Shown here: piece after piece, positions 10,569 through 19,124 of the stretch
How the letters are laid out: every line of letters starts with the position of its first letter
Position numbering within the stretch: the stretch's first letter is position 1
Assembly: GCA_036558125.1 (NCBI GenBank)
Contig: DATBGE010000132.1
Location: forward strand, 1 to 64,000
Direction of reading: 5' to 3'
From: DATBGE01 sp036558125
Lineage (GTDB): Bacteria; Gemmatimonadota; Gemmatimonadetes; Gemmatimonadales; GWC2-71-9
Length of the DNA stretch: 64,000 bases
The notes under the pieces: model-generated
Databases searched by the model: none
What the model was told of the DNA's origin: nothing
The model's input: only the letters and a program-made list of their open reading frames with translations
Made by a program: the position numbers and the translations under genes

Positions 10569-12607
10569 GCGCTCAGTTCGATTCGGCACGAGCTCTTGTT
10601 CCGAGGCCTGCGGTCAGACCCAAGGTCCGCGTAGCGTTGCAGCGGAAACGCAGCAGCAATCACTGGCTGGCGGATCGTGAGTGTGAGGAAGACCCGCGGG
10701 GTGAGTGGCAGGGCGGCGAGGTCGATCCATTGGAACAAGAGGCGAACCGCGTGGCAAGTGAAGTCCTGGCGACGCCGTCCAATCGGTCAGGGGGCCATTC
10801 GCGTCCGCCGATCCAGCCGTTCGGCCTGGCACCGGGCGGAATCAGGACAGCCCCGGAAGGAGTGGGCCGGGTCCTGGGCGGTGCCGGGGCTCGACTTCCC
10901 GCAGGCCTGCGCGAGGACATGGAACAACGCTTTGGCCGTGACTTCACCCGCGTGCGGCTGCACTCGGGCGCCGCGGCCGAGCAGTCGGCGAGGGATGTGT
11001 ATGCCAAGGCGTATACGGTGGGATCCGACATCGTCTTCGGCGCCGGTCGCTTCGCGCCTGAGACGTTGGAGGGGCGGCGACTGATTGCTCATGAGCTGAC
11101 CCATGTAGTCCAGCAATCAGGCCTGGCCGGAGAATCTTCGAGCGGCCTCCTGCTCCAGCGCGACGCCATTGATGACGCGCGGGGGAAGCTCTCCTACGGC
11201 CTCACCGACTGGGCGATTACCGACGCTGACGCCATGGAAGCCCTGGCTTCGCTCGCGACCATCCCACCGGCGACGCTCGGGGCTCAACTGAAACGTCTGG
11301 GGACTAAGTATCTCACGCGACTGCTGGACAACCTGCCTGATGCCGCCAAGAGCGGCGAGATCTACAAGAGAGTGATCGAGGCCGCGGGCCCTGCCGGCGT
11401 CATGCCCTATGCCAAGGAGCAGCTCAGCTACGGCCTCTTCGACTGGGCCATCACCGACGCCGAGGTGACCCGGGTCTTCAACACCTTCACGAACCTGCCG
11501 GGTCCGGCGCAGGAGCAGTTCCTGCTCGACCTGGACAACGCGGGGCGGTTGGGCCGGCTGATCTCCAATTCCAATGCCGGGCACCATGGTCTCTACATCC
11601 GGCCGTGGATAGCCACGCTGACTCGCGGTGCTCTCACCCCGAACCAGCGTACCATCCTTCGCACCATCGTGGCCAAGAGTGGCAACGGGGCACTGGCGAC
11701 CATCACCCTGGCCGCCGAAACCCGGTTTGATGTTGCGGTCGGGCGCACGACGATTGCCGGGCGGACCCCGGTCGACTGGGATGCCGAGCACTTACGCAAG
11801 ACCTATCTCGCGCTGGATCACCTTCCCGAGGCGCATGTCGCGAAGAACAAGGAGTTGCTGCGATTCGGGCAATTCACAAAAGCGTCGGTCACGAAGGGCG
11901 GGTCGACGACGCTCGTGGAAGGCGTCTATAACGCGGGGAAGAAGGAGTTGGCTATCAACATCGAAGCTGGTGGCGACATCGAGGATTCCATCATCCACGA
12001 GACGGGCCATGCGGTGGATCAGGAGATGGGTTGGAGCACCGGACCGGAGCCCGCGCTGCCAAAACGGGGGGGCTGGAAGTCGTATGCCAAGGACTACAAC
12101 ACCTGTGCCACCGAAATGGTGGACGATTCCGCCGCGGGAATCAAGACAAAGCTGACGGCGCCTCAGCAGACGGCCGTCGTGGCGGAGATGGCCACTTCCA
12201 TGACCAACCAGTCCGCCACGGGGATGGAAGCGCGCATCAAGGCGTTGCCCTGGTTCGCGCCCCTCAGAGCCCCCGACAAGACGGCCGTGATGGGAGACCC
12301 GGCCCTCCGCGCCATCGGTGTCGGACTCAACAGCCCGTGGTTCAACGCCACGGATGGAGGGATTCATCTCACTGACCACATATACCAGGAGTCCTACCCG
12401 CTCGACTGGGTTCGTTACCGCCATGAAGCACGGAGCAGAATGCTGACCCAATACCAGTTCAGGGATCCGGGTGAATGGTTCGCGGAGGCATACGCGTTCT
12501 ACTATCTGCCTGATCCGCGAGGCAAGGGCGCAAAACTGAATGACAAAGACCCGGACACTAAGGCGTATTTCGATGCGAGCGTGGACACTCGTGCCCCAAC
12601 ACGATGA
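10565..12607 (+). CDS. eCIS-core (DUF4157) protein with C-terminal lethal-factor-like zinc protease
   Basis: This 680-aa protein has three parts. Residues ~105-190 are the DUF4157 eCIS-core domain (FGRDFTRVRLHSG, AYTVGSDIVFG, HELTHVVQQ with H176-H180). Residues ~205-330 hold two related repeats opening LSYGLTDWAITDAD and LSYGLFDWAITDAE. Residues ~380-680 form a second zincin with HETGH at 478-482 and the downstream EWFAEAYAFYY at 637-647, an arrangement like anthrax lethal-factor (ATLF) gluzincins. The inference is a loaded toxin protease, with the core domain as packaging signal or processing module. It overlaps both neighbours. Confidence 0.85.
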   Translation: MSAQFDSARALVPRPAVRPKVRVALQRKRSSNHWLADRECEEDPRGEWQGGEVDPLEQEANRVASEVLATPSNRSGGHSRPPIQPFGLAPGGIRTAPEGVGRVLGGAGARLPAGLREDMEQRFGRDFTRVRLHSGAAAEQSARDVYAKAYTVGSDIVFGAGRFAPETLEGRRLIAHELTHVVQQSGLAGESSSGLLLQRDAIDDARGKLSYGLTDWAITDADAMEALASLATIPPATLGAQLKRLGTKYLTRLLDNLPDAAKSGEIYKRVIEAAGPAGVMPYAKEQLSYGLFDWAITDAEVTRVFNTFTNLPGPAQEQFLLDLDNAGRLGRLISNSNAGHHGLYIRPWIATLTRGALTPNQRTILRTIVAKSGNGALATITLAAETRFDVAVGRTTIAGRTPVDWDAEHLRKTYLALDHLPEAHVAKNKELLRFGQFTKASVTKGGSTTLVEGVYNAGKKELAINIEAGGDIEDSIIHETGHAVDQEMGWSTGPEPALPKRGGWKSYAKDYNTCATEMVDDSAAGIKTKLTAPQQTAVVAEMATSMTNQSATGMEARIKALPWFAPLRAPDKTAVMGDPALRAIGVGLNSPWFNATDGGIHLTDHIYQESYPLDWVRYRHEARSRMLTQYQFRDPGEWFAEAYAFYYLPDPRGKGAKLNDKDPDTKAYFDASVDTRAPTR

Positions 12608-13145
12608 GAAGGCCATCAAAAAAGCAGTCGCCACTCATGCCAATGAACTAGGCGGCCCCGTGGGGGCGGCGGAGATCACGCTGGAGTTCTTGGATGGCCA
12701 GGCGGCACCCGGCTGCACCCTGTTTCACGCCCGCTGGGGTGCGGGCCAGCGCGAGGGAATACTCTCAGGACTGCTGCGCGACGCTGAGGCGCCGGATACC
12801 TACCCGGCGCAAGCACTGGGGAAAGTCTTCCAGCGGTGGATCGAAGCCGAAGGGACGTTCCCGACCGCCGTGCGGGCGGCCGAGGTCGTGGCATACGTTC
12901 TCGACCCGTTGGATCGGTGTGTGCTGGTTCGCTCCGATGAGGACAAGGCAAAGTACATCGATAGGCAGGAATGGCTCCCGTTTATTGCACCGCCTGAAGC
13001 GATAGAAGTAGCTGGCAGGCCGGGAGTGACGTTCTGGTGGTTCGGACCGAGCGGCACCTCCCGGATGCGAGTCTATCTCGCCGACGGCGGACGCGCGGGA
13101 TGGGATGAGACGTCCATCCAGACCCTCATCGCCTCGAAGAGATAG
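12591..13145 (+). CDS. Small protein coupled to the first cargo protease
   Basis: The open frame extends back to ATG 12540, but GTG 12591 is chosen because it reduces the overlap with the cargo gene to 17 nt and starts at a charged helix (PQHDEKAIKKAV). It gives 184 aa without signal or membrane segments. The C-terminal half is rich in aromatic residues (VTFWWFG, then MRVYLADGG). No family is recognised. Its position immediately behind a predicted toxin suggests a loading chaperone or immunity protein, which is untested. Confidence 0.7.
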   Translation: MPQHDEKAIKKAVATHANELGGPVGAAEITLEFLDGQAAPGCTLFHARWGAGQREGILSGLLRDAEAPDTYPAQALGKVFQRWIEAEGTFPTAVRAAEVVAYVLDPLDRCVLVRSDEDKAKYIDRQEWLPFIAPPEAIEVAGRPGVTFWWFGPSGTSRMRVYLADGGRAGWDETSIQTLIASKR

Positions 13146-13189
13146 CAAGGGTTCGCAACACTGGACCTGCTGCCGAAGTGGGAGTCGCG

Positions 13190-14761
13190 ATGGGTAGAAA
13201 CCAAGTCTCGGCTCAAGAGAGAACGCGCTCCCTGACCGCAACCATCCGGCCGGGGCGCCTTTCGCGCGATTCGATGAGACCTCGCCTTGGTCAGATGCCG
13301 GCCAGCGTCCAGCAGGTCGTGAGCTCTCCGGGAAATCAGTTGGACGTGACGACGAGGTCGCTCATGGAATCCAGGTTCGGGTGCGACTTTGCCGGTGTGC
13401 GGGTGCACTCCAACGGGGGAGCTGCGGAATCGGCGTTGGCGGTCGGTGCTGCGGCGTACACCGTGGGGCAGCATGTCGTATTCGGCGCAGGTCAGTACTC
13501 GCCGCACACGCCATCCGGGCGGGGCTTGCTCGCCCACGAGCTGGCCCACGTGGTACAGCAAAGCGGAGCTTCCCCATCCAGCGACCTGGTCATTCGCGGG
13601 AGTCGTGGTCCCGCTGAAGCCGAAGCAAGGCAGACAGCGCAATCCGTCACCTCAGGCGCAGAAGCGTCGCCGGTGCGCACCCGGGTTCCCCGCAGCATCC
13701 AACGAGCGCCGCTCAGCGCGGATGCCGATCCGATCCACAAACCACTCATCGACGACTTTCGGAAGAAACATGGCCTGCCTCCTGGCGGGGTCGATCCGTC
13801 CGGCAATCGGGTGGGCCCCTCCGATGCGGAGATCAAATACGGTGAGCCGGCGGAGGCTGCCGCCCTCGCGCAGGAGATGCGGACGCTGATCGACAACGCG
13901 GTCTGGAAAGAAATCCGCAAGCGAGTCTATCCAGCGGAATCCGCCGCCGGAATCCGGCGTGCCAAGGAGCGCCATGCCGGGAGGCAGCCTGACCTCACTG
14001 GCCTCGGACGGCTCGCGGCCCTCGACCACTTCGCGACCGAGATCAAGGGCCTCCAGTCCCGCTGGACCACCTTGCCTTTGCCCGATGATCGAGTGGCGGC
14101 CCTTCGTGTGTCGCTCAATGCCGAGCTGACGAGCGCCAATGTGCCCGGTTTTATCCTGGTGGAGAAGGAACCAATGGAATGGAAGGGATACTTCGAAAAG
14201 GGTCGTTGGCGGTTTGCCGTGAGCCAGGATCTTGTGTCTGGTGCCACTCTGCCTGACAAGGATGCCGGGGAACTGGCCAATGTGGCCCTGCACGAAGGCC
14301 GGCACGCCGAGCAGGAGTTCCTGGCGGCCCGGTTCTCAGCCGGGGTGAATAACAAGGACTCGGCATTCATCCAGGCCGATCAAGGGATTCCCCAGCCGAT
14401 CGCCGATGAGGCGGTGACTAAGAAGTTCACCTCTGGCACCGATGCGACGACCAAAGACCTGGGCAGGAAGATGTACAAGGCCAAGGTCACCGACCGGGCC
14501 GTCAACCAGCAGATCAGCAGCGACGACGGAACACGAGAGATGGGAGTGGCGCGGGGGGAAGCGGAGGTCGCGGTTCGAGACTTGGACGCGGTGCCAGTCA
14601 CCGTGAACATCACCAAGGCCAAGGCCAAGCGAGACGCGCTCAAGGGCTGGATTCTGGAAGTCGAACGCCGCTACACCCTGTATCGCGCGATTCCCTATGA
14701 GGCCGACGCGCACGAGGTGGGTGACGCCGCCGAGCAGGCGTTCCTGGGGTGGCCGCCATGA
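13190..14761 (+). CDS. Second DUF4157 protein, with C-terminal HEGRH zincin-like domain
   Basis: ATG 13190 (GGAG five bases upstream) is preferred to GTG 13178, giving 523 aa. The eCIS-core domain covers residues ~45-125 (FGCDFAGVRVHSNG, AYTVGQHVVFGAGQYSP, HELAH at 116-120). The C-terminal domain has HEGRHAEQEF with HEGRH at 368-372, and near the end YRAIPYEADAHEVGD, which could supply a third zinc ligand. Sequence around these motifs differs from the first cargo protein. A second metalloprotease effector is inferred. A 44-nt gap with little signal separates it from the previous gene. Confidence 0.82.
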   Translation: MGRNQVSAQERTRSLTATIRPGRLSRDSMRPRLGQMPASVQQVVSSPGNQLDVTTRSLMESRFGCDFAGVRVHSNGGAAESALAVGAAAYTVGQHVVFGAGQYSPHTPSGRGLLAHELAHVVQQSGASPSSDLVIRGSRGPAEAEARQTAQSVTSGAEASPVRTRVPRSIQRAPLSADADPIHKPLIDDFRKKHGLPPGGVDPSGNRVGPSDAEIKYGEPAEAAALAQEMRTLIDNAVWKEIRKRVYPAESAAGIRRAKERHAGRQPDLTGLGRLAALDHFATEIKGLQSRWTTLPLPDDRVAALRVSLNAELTSANVPGFILVEKEPMEWKGYFEKGRWRFAVSQDLVSGATLPDKDAGELANVALHEGRHAEQEFLAARFSAGVNNKDSAFIQADQGIPQPIADEAVTKKFTSGTDATTKDLGRKMYKAKVTDRAVNQQISSDDGTREMGVARGEAEVAVRDLDAVPVTVNITKAKAKRDALKGWILEVERRYTLYRAIPYEADAHEVGDAAEQAFLGWPP

Positions 14762-15192
14762 GCATGGGAGCGGAAATCGTTCGCGACCTGGCGCGCTTCC
14801 TGTCCCAGGATTCGCTGACGGTCGACGATGTGGCTCGCCACGTCGGACCGGTGATACACGATCCGGGAGAATACATGTCCGCCGAGCTCGATCCGGTCAT
14901 CAGCGGCCTGGCGACGGCACGACTGGCGCGACTGCCCAACACCGACGTCCCCTATTTGCTCGAATTGGGGTTTGATCAGGAATCCAGGCCTACGGTCGGT
15001 TCACTCAAGGCGATGTTCGGCGATTACCGCCACGTCCTCACCGACCGGGAACGGCCAAGGGAGATCCAGTTCGACGTGCCCGACACGGGACGAGGCTGGC
15101 ATACGGTGGTCATCGTCAACACGCCGGCGGACAGCAGGGTTCTTGAAGAAGCCCCAGTCATCAAGGTCGCCCTCAGGCGAGATGCCGTATGA
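14758..15192 (+). CDS. Small protein coupled to the second cargo protein
   Basis: ATG 14758 overlaps the upstream stop by 4 nt, and the end overlaps the next start by 4 nt. The 144-aa product is acidic and soluble, with an N-terminal helical half (IVRDLARFLSQDSLTVDDVARHVG) and a C-terminal beta-rich half (IQFDVPDTGRGWHTVVIVN). The helix segment is given here only in part beyond its start. No family is recognised. Like the 184-aa partner upstream, it immediately follows a predicted protease, so a cognate chaperone or immunity role is suggested. Confidence 0.72.
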   Translation: MSMGAEIVRDLARFLSQDSLTVDDVARHVGPVIHDPGEYMSAELDPVISGLATARLARLPNTDVPYLLELGFDQESRPTVGSLKAMFGDYRHVLTDRERPREIQFDVPDTGRGWHTVVIVNTPADSRVLEEAPVIKVALRRDAV

Positions 15193-16127
15193 GCGTCAAG
15201 GACCGCCAACCGAGCCGCAGTGTGCTGGTACCTCCCAGTGTTCAGCGGGTCTTGCGGAAGACCGGCCAGCCGCTCGATAGCGACACCCGGGAGCGGATGG
15301 AGACTCGGCTGGGACACGATTTCAGCAACGTGCGGGTTCACACCGACCGAGCCGCGGCCGATTCCGCGAGAACGCTTTCGGCCAAGGCCTACGCCGTAGG
15401 CCAAGACCTGGTCTTCGGCGATCGTCAGTACGAGGTGGGGACCCATTCTGGCCAAAGACTGATCGCGCACGAGCTGGCGCACGTGGCCCAACAACAACGG
15501 GGTGGATCCGGATCATTTCCCGCTGCGGAACCGCCGGCCCGGACTGCCGCCGACAGAGTGATGCAGGGTCAGCGCGTTTCGGCCGAATCGGTAGGCCGCG
15601 CGGCGGTCGGGGTCTACTGCCAACCGGATGACGATAAGAAGAAGCCGACGGATGCTCCCGTAGCGGGCGAGCAGGAGTCAACCACCTTGCCGCTCTCGAA
15701 GCTGAAGTTGACGCTCGATCAGGATTTCTACGACCCCGAGTCCCCCGCCCCCTTCCTGAGGCCACCGTTTTCGCTGCCGGTCGGGCCGCAAATCGACTGG
15801 CTGACCCTCAGGCAATCATACGGATCCCGCGGCGTGCCCATGTCGGAACGGGACGCGGACAGCATCAAGCAGGCCTGGGATCGGAATTCCCGGTTTCTCT
15901 CTGACATCGGGATCAACGACCGTTTCAAGTTCCTCTTCCTGACCAAGGAGTGGCTGCTCAACAAGTCAATTGCGAAGCAGGTGGAGGACCAACAGGCCAG
16001 GGAGAACCCCAGCGTCTTTGATCGGGCGGACCAGGAATGGAAGGCGGCGCATCCCGGCGGATTTGAAACGCCCATTATCCCGCTCTTCTCAACCGACTGG
16101 TTGCGCAAGAAGAAGAAAAAGCCCTAA
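15189..16127 (+). CDS. Third DUF4157 protein, without a second protease motif
   Basis: At 312 aa this has the eCIS-core domain at residues ~28-105 (LGHDFSNVRVHTD, AKAYAVGQDLVFG, HELAH at 94-98). The C-terminal ~140 residues carry no HExxH or other catalytic motif. They contain a Pro-rich stretch (YDPESPAPFLRPPFSLP), a helical region rich in Trp and Phe, and a terminal run of six lysines (RKKKKKKP-like). The lysine tail is unusual for this acidic-neutral operon. It may be a cargo of unknown activity or a structural DUF4157 protein. It closes the cargo block. Confidence 0.8.
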   Translation: MSVKDRQPSRSVLVPPSVQRVLRKTGQPLDSDTRERMETRLGHDFSNVRVHTDRAAADSARTLSAKAYAVGQDLVFGDRQYEVGTHSGQRLIAHELAHVAQQQRGGSGSFPAAEPPARTAADRVMQGQRVSAESVGRAAVGVYCQPDDDKKKPTDAPVAGEQESTTLPLSKLKLTLDQDFYDPESPAPFLRPPFSLPVGPQIDWLTLRQSYGSRGVPMSERDADSIKQAWDRNSRFLSDIGINDRFKFLFLTKEWLLNKSIAKQVEDQQARENPSVFDRADQEWKAAHPGGFETPIIPLFSTDWLRKKKKKP

Positions 16128-16144
16128 CCAATGCGAACCAGTTC

Positions 16145-16798
16145 ATGACCACCTTCCCGGGTTCACCCCGTCTCCTGAAAGGGGGCATCGTCCTGCTCGA
16201 TCCGCTGACTGCGGCGGTCCTGCGGGTGATTCCCCTGCAGTACAACCCCGATACGCTCACCCGAAGCTTCCAGATCAAAGGCGTCGGAGCCGAGGGTGGA
16301 GACCGCCTGGAGGCGTTGCGGCTCAAGGGCCCGCCGGTCGAAACCATCAAGGTGGAAGCCGAGATCGACGCGACCGACCAGCTGGAGCTGGCGGACAAGC
16401 AGGCTACCACGATCGGACTCCACGCAATCCTGGCAGCTCTCGAGGTCCTGGTCTACCCGACCAGCGCCACGCTCCAGACCAACAACGGCTCGGCCGCTTC
16501 CGGGACCCTCGAGATCATCGCGGCGGAAAGCGCGTTGACCGTCTTCGTGTTCGGCCCCAAGCGCATCGCTCCTGTCCGCATCACCGAGTTCAGTATCACC
16601 GAGGAAGCCTTCGATCCCTCGCTCAACCCGATTCGCGCCAAGGTGAGCCTGAGCATGAAAGTGTTGAGCGTGGACGATGTGGGATTCGACAGCAAGGCCG
16701 GCGGCCTCTTCATGACCTATCTCCAGGCCAAGGAACAGTTGGCTGCTCAGAGCGCTCCGGGGACGTTCGGCACGCTCGGGATCACAGGCATTCCCTAG
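16145..16798 (+). CDS. CIS tube family protein (Afp7-like baseplate adaptor)
   Basis: The 217-aa product matches the contractile-injection-system tube protein family (Pvc7/Afp7 N-terminal type). It has LLKGGIVLLDPLTAAVLRV and IPLQYNPDTLTRSF at the start and VFGPKRIAPVRITEFSITEE in the second half. In Afp7 this domain joins a LysM domain. Here the LysM domain is encoded by the next gene, nine bases downstream. It would link the tube end to the hub. Confidence 0.88.
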   Translation: MTTFPGSPRLLKGGIVLLDPLTAAVLRVIPLQYNPDTLTRSFQIKGVGAEGGDRLEALRLKGPPVETIKVEAEIDATDQLELADKQATTIGLHAILAALEVLVYPTSATLQTNNGSAASGTLEIIAAESALTVFVFGPKRIAPVRITEFSITEEAFDPSLNPIRAKVSLSMKVLSVDDVGFDSKAGGLFMTYLQAKEQLAAQSAPGTFGTLGITGIP

Positions 16799-16806
16799 GA
16801 TCGGCC

Positions 16807-17130
16807 ATGGCGACCTTCAACCTTCCCCTGACCAGCCGTTACTACGGCATCGAGACCGCGACCCTGCAGGTCTCCGAAGATCGCCTTATCGCCTATCTGC
16901 GGCGCCGTTTCCTTCCGGCCCCCGACCGCTTCGCGCTGCTGCAGGAACACGTCGTTAGAGAAGGCGACCGGCTGGACACCATCGCGGCTCTGTACATGGA
17001 GGATCCCGAAGCGTTCTGGCGGATCGCCGACGCCAACGCCGCGATGCGACCGGAGTCGCTGGTGGAGACGCTGGGTCGTCGCTTGCGCATCACCCTGCCT
17101 GAGGGTATCCCGGGGACTCCCAATGCTTAA
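16807..17130 (+). CDS. LysM-like baseplate protein
   Basis: ATG 16807 gives 107 aa. The frame is open much further upstream but overlaps the preceding gene out of frame, so the short start is used. After an N-terminal beta segment (SRYYGIETATLQV) comes a LysM-like stretch at residues ~45-100 (VVREGDRLDTIAALYMEDPEAFWRI is its core, cited here only for its DRLDTIA and FWRIADAN signatures). Such proteins are the partner half of Afp7 and clamp the baseplate. It overlaps the hub gene by 8 nt. Confidence 0.85.
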   Translation: MATFNLPLTSRYYGIETATLQVSEDRLIAYLRRRFLPAPDRFALLQEHVVREGDRLDTIAALYMEDPEAFWRIADANAAMRPESLVETLGRRLRITLPEGIPGTPNA

Positions 17131-18250
17131 GGGCGTTCATCTCACCCTGCTGATCGGTCCGCTGGTTCCAATCCCGGCGCCGCAATCGGTAATGGATGCG
17201 CTGACCAGCGTGCAGGTGACCAACGGCAAGGACAAGAGCGGATTTCAGCTGACGTTCGGGGTGAGCAAGAAATCACCCCTGCTCAACGTGATGCTGCCGG
17301 CTGGCTACTTCGACCCGATCAGCACCAGGGTCATCGTCATCGCGACCGTCACCGGATTCCCCAACGTCCTGATGGACGGGATTGTGACGCGCCAGGAGGT
17401 AACGCCGAGCAGCGATCCGGGCCAATCGACGCTCACCATCACGGGCGAAGACCTGAGCGTCCTGATGGATGTGGTGCAGAAGATCATGCCGTTCCCGGCG
17501 GTGCCCGAGGTGGGACAGGTGTACGCTGCGCTGGGTCCCTACGCGATGTTCGGCGTGGTGCCGGTCGCCATCCCTCCCATCCTCTCCGTCGTCAAGACGC
17601 CGCTTGCCCAATACGACAACCAGGTGATGGAGACGGATCTCGCTTACATCAAGGGGATCGCCCGGCGTTGCGGGTACGTGTTCTACGTCGAACCAGGGCC
17701 CTTGCCCGGCCAGAGCATCGCGTATTTCGGCCCGGATATCCGCATCCCGGTTCCGCAGGCCGCTCTGAACGTGAACATGGACGCCCACACCAATGTGGAA
17801 TCGTTGAGCTTCACCCTGGATGGTTTGGCCAAGAAGGTGAGGATCTTCACCATCCTGGATCCCTTCACCAAGAAAATCCCAATCCCGATTCCGGCGCCGA
17901 ACATCAACGTGTTCAAACCGCCGCTCGGAGCCCGACCGACGCCTCCGGCCAAGATCGAGTTCGCCGACGATGTCGCACAGATGGATCCCATGGAGGCAGG
18001 ACAGAGCATCCTTGCCTACTTCATGAACAACACCGAGGCGATAACGGCCACCGGCACTCTGGATGTGGTGCGGTACGGTAGGGTGCTGAGGTCCCGGATG
18101 CTGGTCGGAGTGCGAGGGGGAGGATTGGCGTACGACGGGATGTACTACGTGGACAGCGTCACCCACAACATCAAGCGGGGGGAATACAAGCAGAACTTCA
18201 CCCTGTCCCGCGATGGCCTGATTTCTCTCACTCCCCGGGTGCTGCCATGA
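17123..18250 (+). CDS. Baseplate hub (gp27/VgrG N-terminal half)
   Basis: This 375-aa protein corresponds to the hub half of Afp8/Pvc8 (gpD/gp27-like): an early NGKDKSGFQLTFG segment, LTITGEDLSVLMD, then ETDLAYIKGIARRCGYVFY and VESLSFTLDGLAKKV. It adapts the hexameric tube to the trimeric spike. The OB-fold/spike half is absent because it is encoded separately by the next gene, with which it overlaps by 4 nt. Pro-rich IPIPIPAP near residue 255 marks an exposed loop. Confidence 0.88.
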   Translation: MLKGVHLTLLIGPLVPIPAPQSVMDALTSVQVTNGKDKSGFQLTFGVSKKSPLLNVMLPAGYFDPISTRVIVIATVTGFPNVLMDGIVTRQEVTPSSDPGQSTLTITGEDLSVLMDVVQKIMPFPAVPEVGQVYAALGPYAMFGVVPVAIPPILSVVKTPLAQYDNQVMETDLAYIKGIARRCGYVFYVEPGPLPGQSIAYFGPDIRIPVPQAALNVNMDAHTNVESLSFTLDGLAKKVRIFTILDPFTKKIPIPIPAPNINVFKPPLGARPTPPAKIEFADDVAQMDPMEAGQSILAYFMNNTEAITATGTLDVVRYGRVLRSRMLVGVRGGGLAYDGMYYVDSVTHNIKRGEYKQNFTLSRDGLISLTPRVLP

Positions 18251-18777
18251 GCTCCAACAACAAATACCTCGGGAAATATCGCGGGACGGTGCTGCAGAAC
18301 ATTGACCCCGACTTTCGCGGCCGACTTCAGCTCTCGGTGCCCGATGTCATGTCGCTGCTCCCGACGACCTGGGCCGAGGCGGCCGTGCCGCTGGCGGGTC
18401 CCACGGGACCGCCGATGGGTGTGTACATGGTACCGTCGATCGGAGCCGGGGTCTGGGTCGAATTTGAGCACGGTGATCCCAATCGCCCCATCTGGACTGG
18501 CTGCCGCTGGGGCGCCCAGTCGGACGTTCCCACGATGGCCAAAGCCGGCAATCCGGCGGATCCCAACATCATCATCCAGTCGCTGCTGCAGCACTCGATC
18601 ATGATCAGCGACTTGCCCCCCAGCCCGGTCACCGGCGGGATCATCCTCAAGAGCACCACCGGTGCCATGATCGTGGTCAACGACAGTGGGATCTACATCA
18701 ACAACGGCAAGGGCGCCAGCATCATGATGACCGGACCCACGATCACGATCAACAACGGCGCTCTGGTCATCGTGTGA
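18247..18777 (+). CDS. Baseplate spike (gp5/gpV-like, VgrG C-terminal half)
   Basis: The 176-aa product opens with an OB-fold typical of VgrG/gpV (LGKYRGTVLQNIDPDFRGRL, then PSIGAGVWVEFEHGDPNRP and IWTGCRWG). The C-terminal part is a short beta-prism stretch with alternating hydrophobic residues (ASIMMTGPTITINN). It trimerises below the hub and carries the PAAR tip. In Afp and PVC one gene encodes hub and spike, so the split here is a clear structural variation. It overlaps the hub gene by 4 nt. Confidence 0.9.
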   Translation: MSSNNKYLGKYRGTVLQNIDPDFRGRLQLSVPDVMSLLPTTWAEAAVPLAGPTGPPMGVYMVPSIGAGVWVEFEHGDPNRPIWTGCRWGAQSDVPTMAKAGNPADPNIIIQSLLQHSIMISDLPPSPVTGGIILKSTTGAMIVVNDSGIYINNGKGASIMMTGPTITINNGALVIV

Positions 18778-18794
18778 GCGGCGAGGAGACGAGT

Positions 18795-19118
18795 ATGCCC
18801 GGGTTCCTGGTTCATGTCGGTGCCACGGTCCAGTGTGCGCACGCGGGCAGCGCCCAACCCACGGTTCCCAATCCCAGGGTCACGGTCAGTGGGCAGCCGA
18901 CCGTCACCATCGCGGCGCCGTACATGGTCGCGGGCTGCGGTTTTCCGCCGCCACCCTCGGGCAATGGCCCCTGTGTGACCGCGCAGTGGGTGACCGGAGC
19001 CACCCGGATTACCTCGAACGGTCAACCCCTGGTCCTGCTGGACAGCCAGGCCATCTGCGCTCCCACCGGGACTCCGCTTCTGATCGTGATGACGCAGACC
19101 CGCGTTACCGGAACCTGA
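18795..19118 (+). CDS. PAAR-like spike tip
   Basis: ATG 18795 is preferred over GTG 18774 because GGAG lies about eight bases before it. The 107-aa protein has four cysteines (VQCAHAG, AGCGF, GPCVTAQW, AICAPTG), as in PAAR-like/DUF4280 tips that bind metal at the apex. Pro/Gly-rich loops alternate with short beta strands (RVTVSGQPTVTI). It would sharpen the spike, the role of Afp10. It lies between spike and gp25 genes, as expected. Confidence 0.88.
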   Translation: MPGFLVHVGATVQCAHAGSAQPTVPNPRVTVSGQPTVTIAAPYMVAGCGFPPPPSGNGPCVTAQWVTGATRITSNGQPLVLLDSQAICAPTGTPLLIVMTQTRVTGT

Positions 19119-19124
19119 AGCGCC

